Assembly (NCBI RefSeq): GCF_001522545.3
Contig: NC_031792.1
Coordinates: 310,001-374,000 of the forward strand
Direction of reading: 5' to 3'
From: Parus major
Lineage: Eukaryota; Chordata; Aves; Passeriformes; Paridae
DNA: 64,000 nucleotides
In this document: positions 48,401 to 54,613 of the stretch, one piece after another
Numbering within the stretch: the first letter of the stretch is position 1
Layout of the letters: the number at the start of each line of letters is the position of its first letter
Notes under the pieces: model-generated
The model's input: only the letters and a program-made list of their open reading frames with translations
Database searches by the model: none
Told to the model about the DNA's origin: nothing
Position numbers and translations under genes: made by a program

Positions 48401-51400
48401 AAGTCACCCACTGAATAAATCAAAAGTTCAAGGCTGCAACATACCACGTTGTATTCCCCCTCTGCCCATGACAAGAACCAGAGAGCCCCCGAAATCCCAA
48501 GCATCCTGCGCGGGGTCTCGGCCAGCGCTCACAGGTTACACGCTCGGGGTCAGCGCTGTGGACCTTAGCTGCAACATTCATTTCCTGAGCGGGGCACGTC
48601 CCCCTGCCCATAAAGCTAATAAGAGCTTCCTCGCCCGGCTGCCCTGCACCGCGGCCCAGCAGCCGGGAACGCTGGTTTCCATTAGCCCCTTATGATGCCA
48701 GGTGCCACTAATAAGGCCCATCAGCAAGAAACAAGAGCTGCCAAGTCATCCTCCAACTCTGGAAGTAATCATGGGCAGAGTTTGGGGGGCTGCTGTCCCG
48801 GCCTTTCCTTCCCTCCCCGCCTTGCTTTCCATTTTTCCTCCTTTTTTTTAAAGTTTAAATTGCAGTGGAACATAAATTGACAAATGCTTAAAATAAAATA
48901 AAAACCAACTACTGTATTCGGCTACTGAAATTAACACTAATAACATCTCACAAAGCACTTGGGATCTGATTTATCACGTTTATTGCTTTAATGGTACACT
49001 GCATCTGTTTCTCACTGTGACATGCCGAGCAGTGCCAACGTGCCTAATGGCATTAGCAGTACAACGCTCAGCTAATCCAGGTGGAGAGAGGGGAGGTGAG
49101 GCTGCCAGAGGAAGAGCCAAAGGCTGGATCCAGATGGGAAGCTGCAGTTTTCCCAAGCAGGAGCATTTCAGACTGATGGGAGCATTGATGCCTGGCCCTG
49201 AACACTGGTGCTGCTGGTAGCAGAGAGGCAGATCCACTACTTTTCTGCCTTAAATGGGAAAAGAGGGCACAAATCTGGAGTTTGGGGTACAGTGGCTGGA
49301 CAGCAGCCACTGGGGCAGAGTGAGCCTCCTGACCCCATCCTTAAATCCTCCACTGGCACAGACACATAACAGACCTGACAGTTGGCGTGGAAGCTTCCCC
49401 CAAGGTACATCCCCCCATATGACAGTGAGGACAAGCACCCTGCACCCAAAATTGCCCCACGAGGAGCATTCACACACCACTGGCCTCCATCGGCCTCATG
49501 ACACCATCACCATGAAAACACTTTTGCTTTCCAGACCAGCATCTCCATCTTGCAGTGCCACACGTGCTGCCAGCAGCCGCATCGCTGTGGAGGGTGAATT
49601 CCCGGGCAGCATCGGCTTGGGATCCTCGACTGTGCCATAAATGAAGCGTATGGGATCACATCCCCGCTGGCAGCCTTCCCAGTTGCTATCACTTTATAAA
49701 GACATGCTTTAATTTTTTTAAAGTTTTAAGTTATTTAACTTCCCGATGACAAATTATGCCAGGCTCAGTTGGCAGCTCAGCACAGCTCTCGCCTTGCAGC
49801 TTGGAGGTTTTCCTTCACAAAACAGCCCCCAAAAGGGCCGCTGAACTATGGCTTTTTTGTCTGCAATTAGAAGCGACGATCAATACTAACATTAGATTAA
49901 GTCTGAACTTTGCTGAACCCAGAAGGAAATCTTTTATAAAAAAAATTAAACACTCGATGACTCAATCTACACTCAATTAGTCAAAATCATAAGCTTGGTA
50001 AGGGAGAAAAAAAATGGATCATGCAGCAGCCGGTGGGTTCAGGGACCTGAAAACCCTGATCAGAAGCAGCGCCAAGGCTTGTGGCCACTTGGCCCCACAA
50101 AGGTCACAGCTCAGTGCCCCTGGGTATGACATGGCACAGACAACGCTGCCACGAGGCCACGGAGCCGTGTTACCACACTGGGCCAGGGCAGATGACTGTC
50201 CCTCGGGCACTGTCTGTCACCCAGGGCCAGTGGCCCCCTGTGCTTGCCGAGGCCAGGCCAACCCTCTGCTCTCCTTTTTCCTGCACGTGCTTCCCATACT
50301 AATGAAGACAGGAACAACACTCAGAAGACTCCAAGACTATAAACATATATGTTTACACTTCTATAGGCATGTGTGTGTAAACAAACAGCCCTGCCATATG
50401 CATGGGCTGCCTGTGCTCTGCAAACAGGCTCGGCACACGCCGGCTCACTGAGCTCCCTGCGGAACGAGCGGCACTGGTGCTGGTGGCTCCGGGCTCTGTC
50501 CCCTGCTGGGGCTCGGCACGTGGAAGCTGTCACACTGGCAGCCAAACACCCATGGAACAGTGAGGTACCCCCGCCCCTGCTCCCTGCCCCCCCAGCTCAC
50601 CACAGCTGGGAACGGCTCTGATTTGGCTTCTCCGCCTCGCATCAGGGTCGGAAAGCAAAACCACAGCAGCGAGTGCACGGCAGAAGGAGGTCAGCGAAAG
50701 TCAACGAGTGACTCCGTGGTGCCCCTGGCACATCCTGCCCCCCCTGCAGCCGGTTGGGAAGGTGGTGCCCAGAGCCCAGAGCAGGGTGCACATCCCCAGG
50801 GCCCCTCACCACCAGGCAGTGGAGCGAAAAGGAGCCCGCAGCCAGCACGGTGCAGCTGCCACCAGAGCTGCTCCGGCAGAGAGCTGCAGATCCCAACCCA
50901 GCGCAGATGCTGCTTAACAGCTCCATGAATACAATAGGATCCCACAAATCCTCCCCAAATGGTAATTCTCACAACGTATTAGAAAGCAAACACTATAAAA
51001 AAGCCACATGAGACCCTGTCTACACACGAACCGCCTGGGATTTAGACTATGGGGGCCGGGGAGTGAGTTCATTGGACTGTTACCCAATGCCTTTCAACAT
51101 GGACGGTCTTACAGATCAGTTTAAACATGGCTCAAAGGATTTGGCTAACCCTGCAAAGTTTGCCAGCACCAGGTAATTGGTCTGAAAGCAAGAAGAGGCA
51201 AACAGAGTTTGGTGCTGGCTTCAGCAACTGCCTTTAAGGCTCTGCTGGCAGGGGTGAGTGCTAAGCTCCGTGCTCCAGGCAGACCCCGAGCCCCGCGGAG
51301 CACGGCGTGTGCCCAGCCTCACCGTAAGGATCGTGAATAAGTGCGAAATAAGCCATGGCTGCAGCCGTGCCTGTCCAAACAAGCTTTTCCCCGGAAAGCT

Positions 51401-54330
51401 CTGTGAAATAGGGGCTGCCGTGCTGGACAGCTGGGCCACGCTCCCTCATCTCACGAGCACACGGGAAGGATGTGACCGGCTCTCCCTCGCCCTGGACAAA
51501 TTCACGGCTGGCGACAGGAGCCTCCGGACAGCCCCAGCATCGCCCTCCACCGCGGCCACAGCAACTGCTGCTCTGGGCTTGCAGGGGCAAAGGGAGAGCC
51601 TTGAGACCGTGGCAGAAAAGCACGTTAAAATTCTCCCTGAGCCCTCACTGCAGCTCTCCCGGTGACGTTCGGTCTGCATCACCACACGGCCGAGGCGGCT
51701 TCGGGGACGTAACCAACGCCAGCCCCAGCTCTCCCACTCGCGGGAGGGGGAAACAAAGCGGAAAGCGGCCGTGCACCCACACGGAGCCGAGGAGCCTCAA
51801 GGGGTGAAGGCTGCTCCCCGCAGGGTCCGTGCGGCAGAGCGAGGGGCGATGCTGGCAGCCCCGCAGGGCTGAGGATCCCGGCTCGGCAGCCGCACCCGGA
51901 GCGCTCGGGCTGAGCGTACGGGCACCACGGCTCCGGCAGCCGCCGGCAGCTATCCCGGCCCGCCGGCAGCACCGAGTGCCCCGCCGGAGGAGCGTGCCGG
52001 CACCGGCACCGGCCCTGCAGCGCCTGGCGTGCATAAGCACTAATAAACCTGTTGATTCATTAAAAATCTGCCAGGGTGCGCTGCCAGGGGAGGCAGGGAG
52101 AGGCGAAGGCACCATGCCGGTGATGCCTTCCCTAGGCAGGACGCCGCTGTCCTGTCGCGGGGCTGCAGCCGCACCGGGGGCCAGAGCAGCGCTCACCGAA
52201 GCACGTTCAGAGCCATGGGATTTAACTGGCGACGCCGATTTTGGTGTGGTAGTTAACGTGGCTCTCTTCCCCAGCCAAATCAGGGAACAAGCCCCGGTCC
52301 CTGAGCCACGACCTGCAGGCGCTGAGCTCACGTGTCAGCAGCCACCACCACGCTCCCAGCCAGCAGCGAGCCCCAGGCTGCGGGCTGGGACTGAGCACAG
52401 ACATCCCCCCGCCCTGAGCAGGGGACCCCCGGAGCCGCAGCTGCAGCCCTTGGAGGTTCAGCCCTTCCCCTTCCCCGCACGGACAGACCCGCGGCTCTGC
52501 GGCACCCGAGCCCTGTGCGCTCGCCCCGGCGTTACCCAGCCTGACCCCCGCGCCACTTTGTGCCAAGTGTAAATGTTTCAAAAACCGGGAAGCTGAGCAG
52601 CACAAACCCCCCCAGGCTGGCAAGTCACCACATGTTGCCACCACTGCCCGTGCTGGCATGCCCCGGCACTGGCACAGGAGGGACCGGCTCTCAAGAGAGT
52701 GGGCGAGTGCTGCCTGTCCCCACTGCATCTCTCCACACGCAGATCCCTAAACTCAAAGGGCAGCAACTGTGAGCTGCTTGGTTGACGCCAGCCACGGAAA
52801 CTGGTGGGGTTTATGCTCGCAGGAAACACCGACGGCCCCAGCTCATCCGGGCTGTCTCCAACCAGCACTCACTGGAAGGAACCTTCTGGCACAGTCGCCA
52901 GATCTGGGGGAGCTGCAACAGCCATCCCTCTGAGAATGCTACTCCACAAGTTTTGGGGCTCATGATGGAAAACTTTGCACCAGCGCACACGACACTCAAA
53001 CAGACAGCGAAACCCTCTGGCGAGATCCTGGCTGCCCGGTGCAGCACGGCCTCGGCACTCACCTGTGCTGCTCGAGGGTCTCGTTGTCCGGTAGCTCTGC
53101 CCCACACACGCTGCACTGCTCACCCAGGGCTCTGCTCTCTGTCTTCATGCCGGCTGCCAGCTCCCCCAGCTTGCTGAACAGCTCCCGCTGGATGAAGCCC
53201 TGGGGCAGCAGCCCGCCATAGGCGCTGAAGTCCATGGAGACAGCCAGGGCCGGCTGCACGTGCAGGGCAGATGCCACCGTGGGTGGCACGCCGAGCACCG
53301 GCTCAGTCTTGTGGTTCGGCAGCAATGAGTAGATGCCCAAGGGCTTCTCTCCCGGGCCAGCGGCGGACGGCTCCGGCCCCAGCGGCAGCCCCTGGCCGGG
53401 ATCAGGGGGTGGCTCTGCACCCTCCTCACGGCTGTAGTGCAGTTCACGGGCACTGGTGATGACACTGCTGCGGGTCGGGGTGCCAGGTCCTTCCTTGCCC
53501 TTCTCATCAGGCTTCTCCCCACTGGAGGCACTGGGCTCGGCTGTCCGGGGACTGTCATGACTGGAGGCCTCATCCACCTGCATAGCTTCAGTTTTGACTT
53601 CAGCGAGGCTGGAGGGGCGGCGGGTGGTGGCAGAGCGTGAGTCCTCGGGGACACTGGGTGGCAGGGCACCCTGCAGCAGTGACTGCCCAATGGTCATCAA
53701 GCTGTCCACCGCCGCCTTGGTGGGGCTCATGGAAGAGAGGGAGCAGTAGGATGCAGAGGCAGAGGGGCTCTGCTCCACTGTGGCTGCTGGCAGACTCTGG
53801 CTGGCCATGCCAGCATAGCCACCCTCCTCACCAGTGGGCTTGGAGATGAAGAGGCCCTTGATGTACCTCGACTTCCTCTCCTCCTCCTCCTCGGTGGTGG
53901 TGGCGGCACCTCCATCAGCCATGGCGACCTCGGTGTCATTGTCCTCAGAAGCCTGTATAGTCTCCAGGATCTTCAGGCACTGCTCCTCCAGGTACTCTAT
54001 TTCCAGGATCTCAGCAGCATAGAGCAGGTCATCCAGGTCCTCGACCTTGGCTTGTAGGGTGGCGGTGTACGCGTACTCCAGGATCTGCTGGAATGTCTTT
54101 GGCGAGAGGAAGTCCAGGGTGTAGTGCTGGCTGTTGCGGTGGAAGAGGATCTCAAACATCTTGCTGGTGCAGGCCAGCACGGTCCGGTGCGCATGGAACT
54201 CCTGGCTGTCCACCATGATGACCACGTCGCACAGCGTCCCCGCCAGGCGCATCTGGTTGGCTTTGTGCAGCAGCCCGGTGGGGTGGCAGGGGTTCTGCAG
54301 CTGGATCAGCCCCATCTTAGTCAGATCCAT
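3268..54330 (-). CDS. ZBTB16: ZBTB16/PLZF transcriptional repressor, complete six-exon coding sequence (673 aa)
   Basis: Joined minus-strand exons 54330-53063, 28059-27962, 19942-19856, 6234-6064, 3941-3774 and 3497-3268 give 2,022 nt, 673 codons plus TAA. Every junction is GT-AG and the phases agree. Residues 1-126 are a BTB/POZ domain with Asp35 and Arg49, the charged-pocket pair known to matter for corepressor binding. The central region carries a short acidic run (E147-151) and psi-K-x-E-type SUMO motifs around K246 and K396. Nine C2H2 fingers follow, with first cysteines at 406, 434, 463, 492, 520, 548, 576, 604 and 632, and the protein ends in LYLCYV. The start was chosen at MDLTKMG because it is the conserved N terminus and has a strong Kozak context (G at -3, G at +4). 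Family knowledge: a nuclear repressor that dimerises through BTB, recruits NCoR/SMRT/HDAC and also serves as a CUL3 adaptor. No frameshift or missing zinc ligand is seen, so the gene looks intact. Confidence 0.97.
3498..3773 (-). other. ZBTB16: ZBTB16 intron 6 (276 bp)
   Basis: A short intron between the finger 6-7 exon and the last exon, with donor GTACAT and acceptor ATATCCCACAG. Nothing else is seen in it. Its size makes intron retention easy to test in RNA data. Confidence 0.9.
3774..3941 (-). CDS. ZBTB16: ZBTB16 exon 6: fingers 6 and 7
   Basis: This 168-nt exon has acceptor TGCTTGCAG|GCGACC and donor CACACAG|GTACAT. It encodes finger 6 (C548, C551, H564, H568) and finger 7 (C576, C579, H592, H596), joined by a canonical TGEKPYEC linker. 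Phase 1 at both ends makes it skippable in frame. Residue 563 is Gly (TLKGHKRIH), where I recall Ser in mammals; it sits just before the first zinc-ligand histidine. Confidence 0.96.
3942..6063 (-). other. ZBTB16: ZBTB16 intron 5 (2.1 kb)
   Basis: This intron lies between the finger 4-5 and finger 6-7 exons. The middle (about 4260-4680) is AT-rich and repeat-free, with TTTATTTATTAC, CAATAAAGATAGATTGATC, GAATATTTAAATATTAC and TGTAATTACAATT, and stands out sharply from its GC-rich flanks. It is a good candidate for a conserved element. No ORF with domain similarity was seen. Confidence 0.8.
4260..4680. other. AT-rich block in intron 5 (candidate conserved element)
   Basis: About 420 bp contains a near-palindromic AATATTTAAATATT core (4362-4375) and TGTAATTACA (4395-4404), embedded in GC-rich sequence with no repeats. 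These are typical features of vertebrate developmental enhancers. The evidence is composition and motifs only. Confidence 0.4.
6064..6234 (-). CDS. ZBTB16: ZBTB16 exon 5: fingers 4 and 5
   Basis: This 171-nt exon has acceptor CTCCCACAG|GTACAG and donor CACACAG|GTACGG. It encodes finger 4 (C492, C495, H508, H512) and finger 5 (C520, C523, H536, H540) with the standard HTG linkers at its ends. It is in phase 1 at both ends, so skipping removes exactly two fingers in frame. Residue 501 is Thr ([10 protein letters not shown]), where I recall Ala in human; otherwise it is nearly invariant. Confidence 0.96.
7564..7616. repeat. Poly(A)-rich tract
   Basis: About 50 bp is nearly all A on the plus strand, ending about 25 bp from the intron 4 CpG island. 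Confidence 0.9.
7640..7900. promoter_or_regulatory. Intragenic CpG island in intron 4
   Basis: About 230 bp holds roughly 29 CpG dinucleotides by hand count and is about three-quarters G+C, including CCGCGG, GCGCCGCGG, CCGGCCGGCGGGACGCCGG and GGCGCGCGG. It lies upstream (in the transcription sense) of exons 5 to 7, which encode fingers 4 to 9. A promoter here could in principle start a BTB-less, finger-only transcript, but no first exon or TATA box is demonstrated. Confidence 0.6.
8092..8112. repeat. Poly(T) tract
   Basis: A run of about 20 T on the plus strand (A on the ZBTB16 sense strand) near the internal CpG island of intron 4. Confidence 0.9.
9560..9960. other. AT-rich, repeat-free block in intron 4 (candidate conserved element)
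   Basis: About 400 bp with TTTAATC, GGATAATTAGTAAAC and CAATTAAATTGGAATTAG words lies in a GC-rich intron. No ORF, repeat or RNA gene is apparent. It is a candidate conserved non-coding element on composition only. Confidence 0.35.
12380..12760. other. AT-rich, repeat-free block in intron 4 (candidate conserved element)
   Basis: About 380 bp is distinctly AT-rich relative to its flanks, with homeodomain-like TAATT words, GATAAG-type reverse words (CTTATCATT) and no repeats. It is a candidate enhancer on composition only. Confidence 0.35.
16830..17390. other. AT-rich, repeat-free block in intron 4 (candidate conserved element)
   Basis: About 560 bp, mostly AT-rich, sits in a GC-rich intron. 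It lacks simple repeats or mobile-element signatures and has words such as TTTAATTTT-like runs, ATTATC, GACAATAAACATCAATGGGA and TTAATTC. This composition is typical of developmental-gene enhancers, but only cross-species alignment can show conservation. Confidence 0.35.
19856..19942 (-). CDS. ZBTB16: ZBTB16 exon 4: finger 3
   Basis: This 87-nt exon has acceptor TCTTCCCAG|CGGGTG and donor CACACCG|GTACGT. It encodes exactly one finger (C463, C466, H479, H483) from A456 to G485. Both ends are in phase 1, so the exon can be skipped without changing the frame, removing only finger 3. Human PLZF-RARA breakpoints fall in the introns on either side of the equivalent exon. Confidence 0.96.
21881..21895 (+). 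promoter_or_regulatory. Candidate steroid-receptor half-site element
   Basis: AGGACTGCGTGTTCT has a perfect TGTTCT half-site, the right 3-bp spacer and an imperfect partner (4 of 6 against AGAACA). It is adjacent to an AT-rich, repeat-free block in intron 3. Weak alone; listed because a perfect element lies in the same intron. Confidence 0.25.
22648..22712 (+). mobile_element. CR1 LINE 3' terminal fragment
   Basis: GGCTGGACTTCATGATCCTG is followed by GAGGTCTTTTTGAACCTTGA and TGGTTCTGTGATTCCATTA. This is the sense-orientation CR1 terminus, which in the consensus ends in GATTCTATGA repeats. It is a 65-bp truncated copy. Confidence 0.85.
23767..23840. repeat. (ATT)n microsatellite with ACT interruptions
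   Basis: About 75 bp of ATT/ACT triplets on the plus strand in intron 3. The poly-Leu, poly-Ile and poly-Asn ORFs across it are repeat translations. Confidence 0.95.
24286..24325. repeat. AT-rich AATTA/TAATTA cluster
   Basis: About 40 bp consists of overlapping ATAATTA, ATTAATTA and TAATTAAC words in intron 3. It could be a degenerate microsatellite or a cluster of homeodomain-type core sites. It cannot be told apart without alignment. Confidence 0.4.
25216..25235 (+). other. G-quadruplex motif
   Basis: GGGGAGGGGAGGGGTGGGGG has four G-runs with single-base loops, which is predicted to be a very stable quadruplex. The G-rich strand is the plus strand, the template for ZBTB16 transcription, so the structure would form in DNA ahead of polymerase and not in the nascent RNA. 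Confidence 0.75.
25368..25382 (+). promoter_or_regulatory. Perfect consensus glucocorticoid/progesterone/androgen response element
   Basis: GGTACAGTGTGTTCT is an exact match to the classical consensus GGTACANNNTGTTCT. An additional half-site, AGAACA, lies about 40 bp further on (25427-25432). It sits in an AT-rich, repeat-free patch of intron 3 between a G-quadruplex motif and a CpG island. ZBTB16 is known as a strongly steroid-induced gene, so a functional element here is plausible. Binding has not been shown. Confidence 0.6.
25460..25600. promoter_or_regulatory. Short, dense CpG island in intron 3
   Basis: About 140 bp is more than 80% G+C by eye with very frequent CpG (GCGCGGGACGCCGG, GGCGGCGGCC, GCCGCGGCGGTACCGG). 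It begins about 80 bp from the perfect steroid-receptor motif at 25368-25382. It is a candidate orphan CpG island, alternative promoter or enhancer core. No TATA box or first-exon ORF is evident. Confidence 0.5.
27962..28059 (-). CDS. ZBTB16: ZBTB16 exon 3: end of finger 1, finger 2
   Basis: This 98-nt exon has acceptor TTCTCCCCCAG|GAAGC and donor CACTCAG|GTGCGT. It completes finger 1 (H426) and encodes all of finger 2 (C434, C437, H450, H454) with the conserved [20 protein letters not shown] core. Its phases differ at the two ends (2, then 1), so skipping it would shift the frame, unlike exons 4 to 6. In human leukaemia, PLZF-RARA fusions break downstream of this region. Confidence 0.96.
33450..33473. 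repeat. (AAAT)n microsatellite
   Basis: A short AAAT tandem run on the plus strand in intron 2. Confidence 0.85.
34380..34600. promoter_or_regulatory. CpG-rich cluster in intron 2
   Basis: CpG is locally enriched (words such as CCGCGC, GCGCCG, AACGCGTGG, ACGCGG, AACCGCG) in a CpG-poor intron. No coding potential is seen. Only the composition is evident. Confidence 0.3.
34900..35008 (+). mobile_element. CR1 LINE 3' end
   Basis: The plus strand reads CAGCCTGGGCTAGTGGAAGA, then CGTCCCTGTCCATGGCAGGG, GCTTGGAGCTGGATGAGCTC and a diverged 'GGGCCCTGCCAACCCAGACC', ending near GGGATTCCATGA. This is the sense-strand CR1 3' terminus (consensus words 'GATGATCTTTAAGGTCCCTTCC' and 'ATTCTATGA'). It lies in intron 2. 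Confidence 0.85.
36955..37020. repeat. 13-14 bp minisatellite running into the assembly gap
   Basis: Tandem variants GGCAGGGATGAGA and GGCAGGGATGCACA occur about five times and stop at the gap at 37021. The true array is probably longer than what is visible. Confidence 0.85.
37021..37401. other. Assembly gap (381 N) at a tandem repeat
   Basis: These are undetermined bases. The left edge runs straight into a 13-14 bp tandem repeat, and the right edge resumes with CAGGG, a word of the same unit. This suggests the gap is an unresolved minisatellite array rather than missing unique sequence. Confidence 0.97.
37511..37525 (+). promoter_or_regulatory. Candidate steroid-receptor element in intron 2
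   Basis: TGTACAACATGTTTT matches the consensus GGTACANNNTGTTCT at 10 of 12 specified positions, including both ACA/TGT cores and the 3-bp spacer. It sits between a CpG-rich flank and an AT-rich repeat-free block. With one mismatch per half-site, this is a weak call on its own. Confidence 0.35.
42940..43210. repeat. 20-bp minisatellite, unit CACACACTGTCCCTGGAGCA
   Basis: Near-identical 20-bp units run in tandem, with four back-to-back copies at 42991-43070. Degenerate or shortened variants (CTGCCAGGAG, CACTGCCAGGATCA) flank them to about 43210. It lies in intron 2. The Val/Cys-rich 'proteins' predicted in both strands here are translations of this repeat and are not genes. Confidence 0.93.
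45038..45235 (-). mobile_element. CR1 LINE 3' fragment
   Basis: The plus strand reads TTGGGAGGGACCTTAAAGCT followed by CATCCCATATCAACCCTCC, GGGCAGGGACACCTTCCAGT, CAGGTTGCTCCAAGCCCTG, ACTTCCAGGGATGGGGCAGC and CTGTGCCAGGGCCTCACCAC. This is the standard avian CR1 3' untranslated region in reverse complement. It is the best-preserved CR1 copy here (about 200 bp) and the strongest single piece of evidence for a bird or other sauropsid genome. Confidence 0.92.
45841..45913 (-). mobile_element. CR1 LINE fragment
   Basis: The segment contains CCACCACGTGCCTGAGAGCA followed by TTGTCCAAACACTCCTTGAA and CTCTGGCAGG, a stretch typical of antisense avian CR1 elements. It is about 70 bp, 5'-truncated and diverged. 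It runs in the same orientation as the neighbouring fragment at 45924. Confidence 0.7.
45924..46034 (-). mobile_element. CR1 LINE fragment (3' end, antisense to the plus strand)
   Basis: The segment reads AATCACAAAGGTTGGGAAAG, continues with a diverged form of the CR1 words for 'ACCTCTGAGATCATCGAGTCC', and ends with CACTGCCAAACCCACCACTA and ACACGTCCCCACGTACC. This is the reverse complement of a CR1-F-like 3' region. It is diverged and truncated. It lies directly beside another CR1 piece in the same orientation but out of consensus order, so the two are separate insertions or a rearranged copy. Confidence 0.8.
46190..46440. promoter_or_regulatory. CpG-rich patch in intron 2
   Basis: A CpG-dense segment about 200-250 bp long starts about 150 bp beyond a CR1 fragment. 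No gene is associated with it. It could be a small intragenic CpG island; the evidence is composition only. Confidence 0.3.
48221..48243. repeat. (AAAC)n microsatellite
   Basis: About six uninterrupted AAAC units on the plus strand in intron 2. Confidence 0.9.
51680..52060. promoter_or_regulatory. CpG-rich cluster in intron 2, 1 kb inside from exon 2
   Basis: CpG is clearly enriched, most densely at about 51860-52030 (many CCGG, GCGC and CCGCC words), against a CpG-poor intron. Possible roles are an alternative or antisense promoter or an enhancer close to the first coding exon. No ORF, TATA box or splice donor was convincing. Confidence 0.4.
53063..54330 (-). CDS. ZBTB16: ZBTB16 first coding exon (exon 2): BTB domain, repression region, first part of finger 1
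   Basis: This exon encodes residues 1-422 and two bases of codon 423. It holds the BTB/POZ domain (about 1-126) and then a low-complexity, Ser/Pro-rich linker. The linker includes a T-T-T-E-E-E-E-E run at 144-151, the conserved [20 protein letters not shown] block at about 202-221, a VKTE SUMO motif at 245-248 and the [18 protein letters not shown] block at about 282-299. It ends with both cysteines (C406, C409) and the first histidine (H422) of finger 1, so finger 1 is split by intron 2. The donor is CACAG|GTGAGT at 53063/53062. The ORF continues only five bases into the intron before TGA, which supports the boundary. The linker is the least conserved part of the protein by my recollection of the mammalian sequence. 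Confidence 0.97.
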
Positions 54331-54352
54331 GGCGCGCCCCAGGCTCACACAT
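54317..54352 (-). promoter_or_regulatory. Upstream ORF overlapping the ZBTB16 start codon
   Basis: ATG at 54352-54350 opens an 11-codon frame ending in TAA at 54319-54317, in a different frame from ZBTB16 and overlapping its start codon. Its context is weak (C at -3, T at +4), while the main start has G at -3 and G at +4. Leaky scanning would favour the main start. That it regulates translation is inference only. Confidence 0.45.
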
Positions 54353-54404
54353 CAGGGTGTCTCGCCGTCGCTCAAATCTGGGACCAGCTTTGTGTGCCGA
54401 CTAT
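54331..54404 (-). other. ZBTB16: ZBTB16 5' UTR part of exon 2 and its splice acceptor
   Basis: Upstream of the start codon on the minus strand there are 74 nt before a clear acceptor, TTTTCGCAG|ATAGTC, with AG at 54406-54405. The acceptor is preceded by an extremely long polypyrimidine tract. This implies at least one non-coding exon further upstream (above 54,620), as in mammalian ZBTB16. The leader contains an upstream ATG at 54352-54350 that overlaps the main start (see findings). Confidence 0.8.
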
Positions 54405-54414
54405 CTGCGAAAAC

Positions 54415-54613
54415 AAAAGGCGGAGGGGGAGAGGAGCAGAGGGGAGCGGGAAAGGGGGAGAGGGGAGGGAAGAGACGAAAGAGAGAGAAAAGGGGAAAAA
54501 AGAGAAAAAAGGAGGGGGAGAAAGAAAAGCCGGGGAGAGAAAGGAGAGGAGAAGTGAGAAGGGAGCAGAGAGTAGAAGGGAGTGGGGAAGAGAAGGGATC
54601 GGGGAGAGGGAAG
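54415..54613. repeat. Homopurine/homopyrimidine tract (pyrimidine on the ZBTB16 coding strand)
   Basis: About 200 bp of the plus strand is almost all A/G, with only about a dozen pyrimidines. One uninterrupted purine run of 53 nt spans 54477-54529. On the transcribed-sense strand this is a continuous C/T tract that leads directly into the exon 2 acceptor at 54405. It can therefore act as an extended polypyrimidine tract, and homopurine-homopyrimidine mirror sequences can form triplex (H-DNA) structures. Whether it does either here is not known. Confidence 0.85.

Larger units (their letters stand above)
28060..53062 (-). other. ZBTB16: ZBTB16 intron 2 (25.0 kb)
   Basis: This is the largest intron, between the BTB exon and the finger 2 exon. 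I find no exon-like ORF in it. It holds four CR1 fragments (34.9, 45.04, 45.84, 45.92 kb), two minisatellites (36.96 and 42.94 kb), an assembly gap at 37021-37401, and AAAT and AAAC microsatellites at 33450 and 48221. CpG clusters lie near 34380-34600, 46190-46440 and 51680-52060. Between them are AT-rich, repeat-free blocks that look like candidate conserved non-coding elements, for example 29760-30000, 30420-30640, 31690-32040, 35640-35950, 37690-37960, 41690-41960, 48840-49010, 49690-49990 and 50920-51180. Conservation cannot be tested from this sequence alone. Confidence 0.85.

Noticed and set aside
54331..54348. N-terminal extension (SLGRA) of PLZF
   Set aside because: It would start at GTG, not ATG, and the conserved N terminus begins at MDLTK with a strong Kozak context.
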